This document shows positions 6,630 to 8,334 of a DNA stretch of 8,334 bases, piece by piece. Every line of letters begins with the position of its first letter. Position 1 is the first letter of the stretch. Made by a program: the position numbers and the translations under genes. Below the pieces are notes generated by a model. That model was not told where the DNA came from. It ran no database searches and was given only the letters and a program-made list of their open reading frames with translations. Source of the DNA: an uncultured Eubacterium sp. (lineage in GTDB: Bacteria > Bacillota > Clostridia > Lachnospirales > Lachnospiraceae); NCBI GenBank assembly GCA_910586445.1, contig CAJUHV010000074.1, positions 1 through 8,334 of the forward strand. Direction: 5' to 3'.

Positions 6630-6841
6630 GCATGCTTGAAAAATGCTTTCCTGAGATGTACCCACAGGGCATGATATGGAGAATTTATCCCAGATTTATA
6701 GGCATACCCACAGGCATAATATAGCGGGCTATGCTGATTAAATTTGGGATGAATTATTCATATTATCTTGGACATCAGCAGTCCAGGAAGCTTGAAGCGG
6801 GGAGCGCAGACCGCAGGAATAATTTTTCAAACACGCTCTAG
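6625..6841 (+). mobile_element. MITE-like element, copy C (217 bp, diverged subfamily)
   Basis: The left end CTAGAGCATGCTTGAAAAAT (6625-6644) and right end (6822-6841) are the same terminal repeats as in A and B with two mismatches. The left 36 bp keep the ACCCACAGGGCATGATAT segment of A. The middle differs: a 17-bp stem (6682-6698 with 6739-6755, two G.U pairs) encloses a second, degenerate ACCCACAGG-CATAATAT. The CTTGGAC/GTCCAGG hairpin (6767-6787) keeps the 7-nt loop with a different loop sequence and a wobble pair. The right end lies 10 nt before the ribosome binding site of the following glycosyltransferase gene, so the gene's promoter must be inside or beyond the B-C pair; no good sigma-A promoter was found there. 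Confidence 0.7.
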
Positions 6842-6862
6842 GATACGTACTGGAGGATACTT

Positions 6863-8071
6863 ATGAAGCTGATGATTCAGATTCCCTGCTATAATGAAGC
6901 GGAAACGCTCAGGACAGCGTTAGACGCCCTGCCAAAGCAGATTGAAGGGATTGACACAATCGAATATCTGATCATAGATGACGGCAGCGAAGATGAGACG
7001 GCAGAGACAGCGAGAGCATGGGGCGTCGATTATGTCGTTCATTTTCGCTCAAACCGGGGGCTAGCAAAAGGTTTTATGGCAGGGCTGGATGCATGCCTGC
7101 GAAATGGCGCGGATATTATTGTAAATACAGATGCAGATAACCAGTATGAAGGCGCAGATATAGAAAAGCTTGTCCGGCCGATTATAGAAGGCAGGTCTGA
7201 TATAGTCATCGGGGCGCGTCCGATTGATGAGATCGAGGACTTTTCCCCGCTGAAGAAAAAGCTCCAGCATTTTGGGAGCTTTATTGTGCGCAAGGCCAGC
7301 AGGACGACAATCCCGGATGCCCCGAGCGGTTTTCGCGCCTACAGCAGGGATGCTGCCATGCGGCTGAATGTGACAAATGAATATACATATACATTAGAAA
7401 CGATTGTACAGGCGGGCCGGACAAAGATGGCTATGGACTGGGTGCCTGTGCGCACAAACAAAGAAATCCGTCCGTCCAGGCTGATGAAGAGCATGATGGG
7501 GTATATTAAAAAATCCGTACTGACAATCGGACATGTATTTATGATGTACAAGCCCCTGCATTTTTTTGTTACGATCGGAATTATTATTTTTCTGTGTGGG
7601 ACGGCTGTCGGCATGCGGTTTTTGGTCTGCTATTTTCATGGAGTCGGCAGCGGGCATGTGCAGTCGCTGATTCTGGCAGCGGTGCTGCTTCTGCTAGGGT
7701 TTCAGACTATTATCGTAGGACTTCTTGCAGATGTCATTGCCTCAAACCGCAAAATCTTGGAAGATGTGCAGTATCATGTGCGCCGGATGGATTACGACGG
7801 GGTAAGGCTGTCCAAAGAAAAGCAGGAATCGAAAGAGGAAGAGCCGAAAAAAGAAAACATCGAAAAAGCAAAGCCGAAGAAAGAAAACATCGAAAAAGCA
7901 AAGCCGAAAAAAGAAAATATCGAAAAAGCAAAGCCGAAAAAAGAAAACATCGAAAAAGATCAACAGCAAAAAAAGCGAAATTGCAAAAAAGCAAAAAACA
8001 AAAAAAGCGAAATCGCAAAAAAGCAGAAGTCAAAAAAAGCAGAAGCTGAAAAGCAGAAATCCCCAAAATAA
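6863..8071 (+). CDS. GT2-family membrane glycosyltransferase (DPM1/GtrB-like) with lysine-rich repeat tail
   Basis: The N-terminal ~225 residues form a GT-A domain: IPCYNE (7-12), the DDGSEDET nucleotide-binding segment (39-46), the metal-binding TDADNQY (D90, D92) and the SGFRAYSRDA motif (155-164). Two membrane helices follow at about 231-257 and 267-293, then ASNRKILEDVQYHVRRMD, where related polyprenyl-phosphate sugar transferases normally end. This layout suggests an inner-leaflet enzyme moving a sugar from a nucleotide donor to a lipid carrier or cell-surface glycan; substrate unknown. Residues about 316-402 are an extra, strongly basic tail, including four PKKENIEKAK decapeptides (328-367) and a KKSEIAKKQK stretch. 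GGAGG (6852-6856) lies 6 nt before the ATG. The stop at 8069-8071 is one frame of an A-rich tract in which neighbouring frames continue a similar composition, so the true C-terminus may vary. Confidence 0.85.
   Translation: MKLMIQIPCYNEAETLRTALDALPKQIEGIDTIEYLIIDDGSEDETAETARAWGVDYVVHFRSNRGLAKGFMAGLDACLRNGADIIVNTDADNQYEGADIEKLVRPIIEGRSDIVIGARPIDEIEDFSPLKKKLQHFGSFIVRKASRTTIPDAPSGFRAYSRDAAMRLNVTNEYTYTLETIVQAGRTKMAMDWVPVRTNKEIRPSRLMKSMMGYIKKSVLTIGHVFMMYKPLHFFVTIGIIIFLCGTAVGMRFLVCYFHGVGSGHVQSLILAAVLLLLGFQTIIVGLLADVIASNRKILEDVQYHVRRMDYDGVRLSKEKQESKEEEPKKENIEKAKPKKENIEKAKPKKENIEKAKPKKENIEKDQQQKKRNCKKAKNKKSEIAKKQKSKKAEAEKQKSPK
7844..7963 (+). repeat. Four 30-bp in-frame tandem repeats encoding PKKENIEKAK
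   Basis: Units at 7844-7873, 7874-7903, 7904-7933 and 7934-7963 differ at only a few bases; the last ends in GATCAA (Asp-Gln) and not GCAAAG (Ala-Lys). Because the unit is a multiple of three, copy changes lengthen or shorten the glycosyltransferase tail by ten residues without changing frame. The encoded segment would be helical and highly charged. Confidence 0.96.
7968..8025 (+). repeat. 26-bp A-rich direct repeat at a 32-bp offset, read in two different frames
   Basis: Positions 7968-7993 and 8000-8025 match at 25 of 26 bases (seven As, GCGAAA, T then T or C, GC, six As, GCA). The offset of 32 is not a multiple of three, so the peptide KKSEIAKKQK appears in the glycosyltransferase frame only in the second copy. 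The first copy is read as KKRNCKKA. This indicates an indel within the tract. Confidence 0.85.
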
Positions 8072-8176
8072 AAGCTGCAGAAGTAAGAGCTGAAAATACA
8101 GAAACAACAGAAAAACAAAATTGAAAAAGAATGAAAAAAGCGAAAAAGTAAAAGCGAAAAAAGACAAAACATGAAA
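8072..8176 (+). other. A-rich tract continuing lysine/glutamate-rich reading in successive shifted frames
   Basis: After the glycosyltransferase stop, the next frame reads AEIPKIKAAEVRAENTETTE then KQN to a TGA near 8128; the third frame then reads NEKSEKVKAKKDKT to a TGA near 8173. These pieces share the composition of the glycosyltransferase tail, as if one longer tail had been broken by single-base changes in A runs. No start codon with a ribosome binding site is present, so no separate gene is called. Confidence 0.5.
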
Positions 8177-8334
8177 GCCGGATCAGCTGCAAAAGCAGAA
8201 AAAGCCAAAACATAAAAGCCAGATCAGCTGCAAAAGCAGAAAAAGATAAACATAAAAGCCAGATCAGCTGCAAAAGCGAAAAAAGCCAAAACATAAAAGC
8301 CAGATCAGCTGCAAAAGCAGAAAAAGATAAACAT
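8177..8334 (+). repeat. 40/41-bp tandem repeat (81-bp double unit) running off the window
   Basis: Units start with GCC(A/G)GATCAGCTGCAAAAGC at 8177, 8218, 8258 and 8299, with lengths 41, 40, 41 and at least 36. Two types alternate: one ends in GCCAAAACATAAAA, the other in GATAAACATAAAA, so the true period is 81 bp. Each unit can form a CTGC-AAAA-GCAG mini-hairpin. The frame that contains 8218 stays open to the window end and reads KARSAAKAEKDKHKSQISCK and so on, while the glycosyltransferase frame meets a TAA in every other unit. The array is contiguous and has no unique spacers. Confidence 0.93.

Noticed and set aside
6346..6665. Minus-strand open frames across copies B and C
   Set aside because: They are shadows of the element; similar peptides recur at copy A only because the DNA repeats.
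7594..8049. Second + frame of 151 codons inside the glycosyltransferase gene
   Set aside because: Its first half is an out-of-frame reading of the membrane helices and its second half a frame shadow of the lysine repeats; there is no ribosome binding site. The region after 8049 in the same frame is treated as part of the shifting tail.
7734..8294. Long minus-strand open frame rich in Phe, Leu and Ala over the A-rich repeats
   Set aside because: It is the antisense of a purine-rich, lysine-coding tract, which has few stops on the opposite strand. It has no family resemblance and no convincing ribosome binding site, and the + strand carries a recognisable gene.
8177..8334. Possible CRISPR array
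   Set aside because: The 40/41-bp units are contiguous with no unique spacers, and no cas genes are present.

Overview
The window looks like a chromosomal segment of a gut-type Firmicute of class Clostridia, most likely Lachnospiraceae-like. The basis is strong GGAGG ribosome binding sites, consensus sigma-A promoters, a gatCAB operon, a ROK glucokinase carrying a zinc motif, and a bile salt hydrolase. The species cannot be read from the sequence. All recognised genes lie on the + strand.

Left edge (1-448): the 3' end of a YhcG/DUF1016-type PD-(D/E)XK nuclease gene. It is followed at once by a roughly 48-codon relic of a UvrD/Rep-type helicase that still carries the Walker B region (ILIDEYHDT). 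This looks like the worn edge of a defence or DNA-processing island abutting housekeeping genes.

Translation block (about 445-3956): gatC, gatA and gatB encode the tRNA-dependent amidotransferase that converts Glu-tRNA(Gln) (and Asp-tRNA(Asn)) to the amidated form. A plausible promoter precedes gatC, and gatA and gatB overlap by 8 nt.

Sugar and bile block (4190-6377): a ROK glucokinase gene has a near-perfect sigma-A promoter and a cre-like site upstream. A cytosolic bile salt hydrolase gene follows, with its own extended -10 promoter. This block is bracketed by two near-identical direct copies (A, 3974-4189; B, 6430-6629) of a small element with 20-bp terminal inverted repeats, CTAG at both ends and no coding capacity. 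A diverged third copy (C, 6625-6841) abuts B and shares one CTAG with it. The three copies form a MITE-like family with conserved internal hairpins.

Right edge (6863-8334): a GT2-family membrane glycosyltransferase (GT-A domain plus two TM helices) starts 22 nt after element C. A lysine-rich tail encoded by four 30-bp tandem repeats follows the normal end of the family. Beyond its stop codon the A-rich sequence keeps the same lysine/alanine/glutamate flavour in successive different frames. It ends in a 40/41-bp (81-bp double unit) tandem repeat that runs off the window. This pattern suggests slippage-driven change of the protein's C-terminus and is, with the MITE family, the most unusual part of the window.

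No tRNA, rRNA, CRISPR array, transposase gene or convincing intrinsic terminator was seen.
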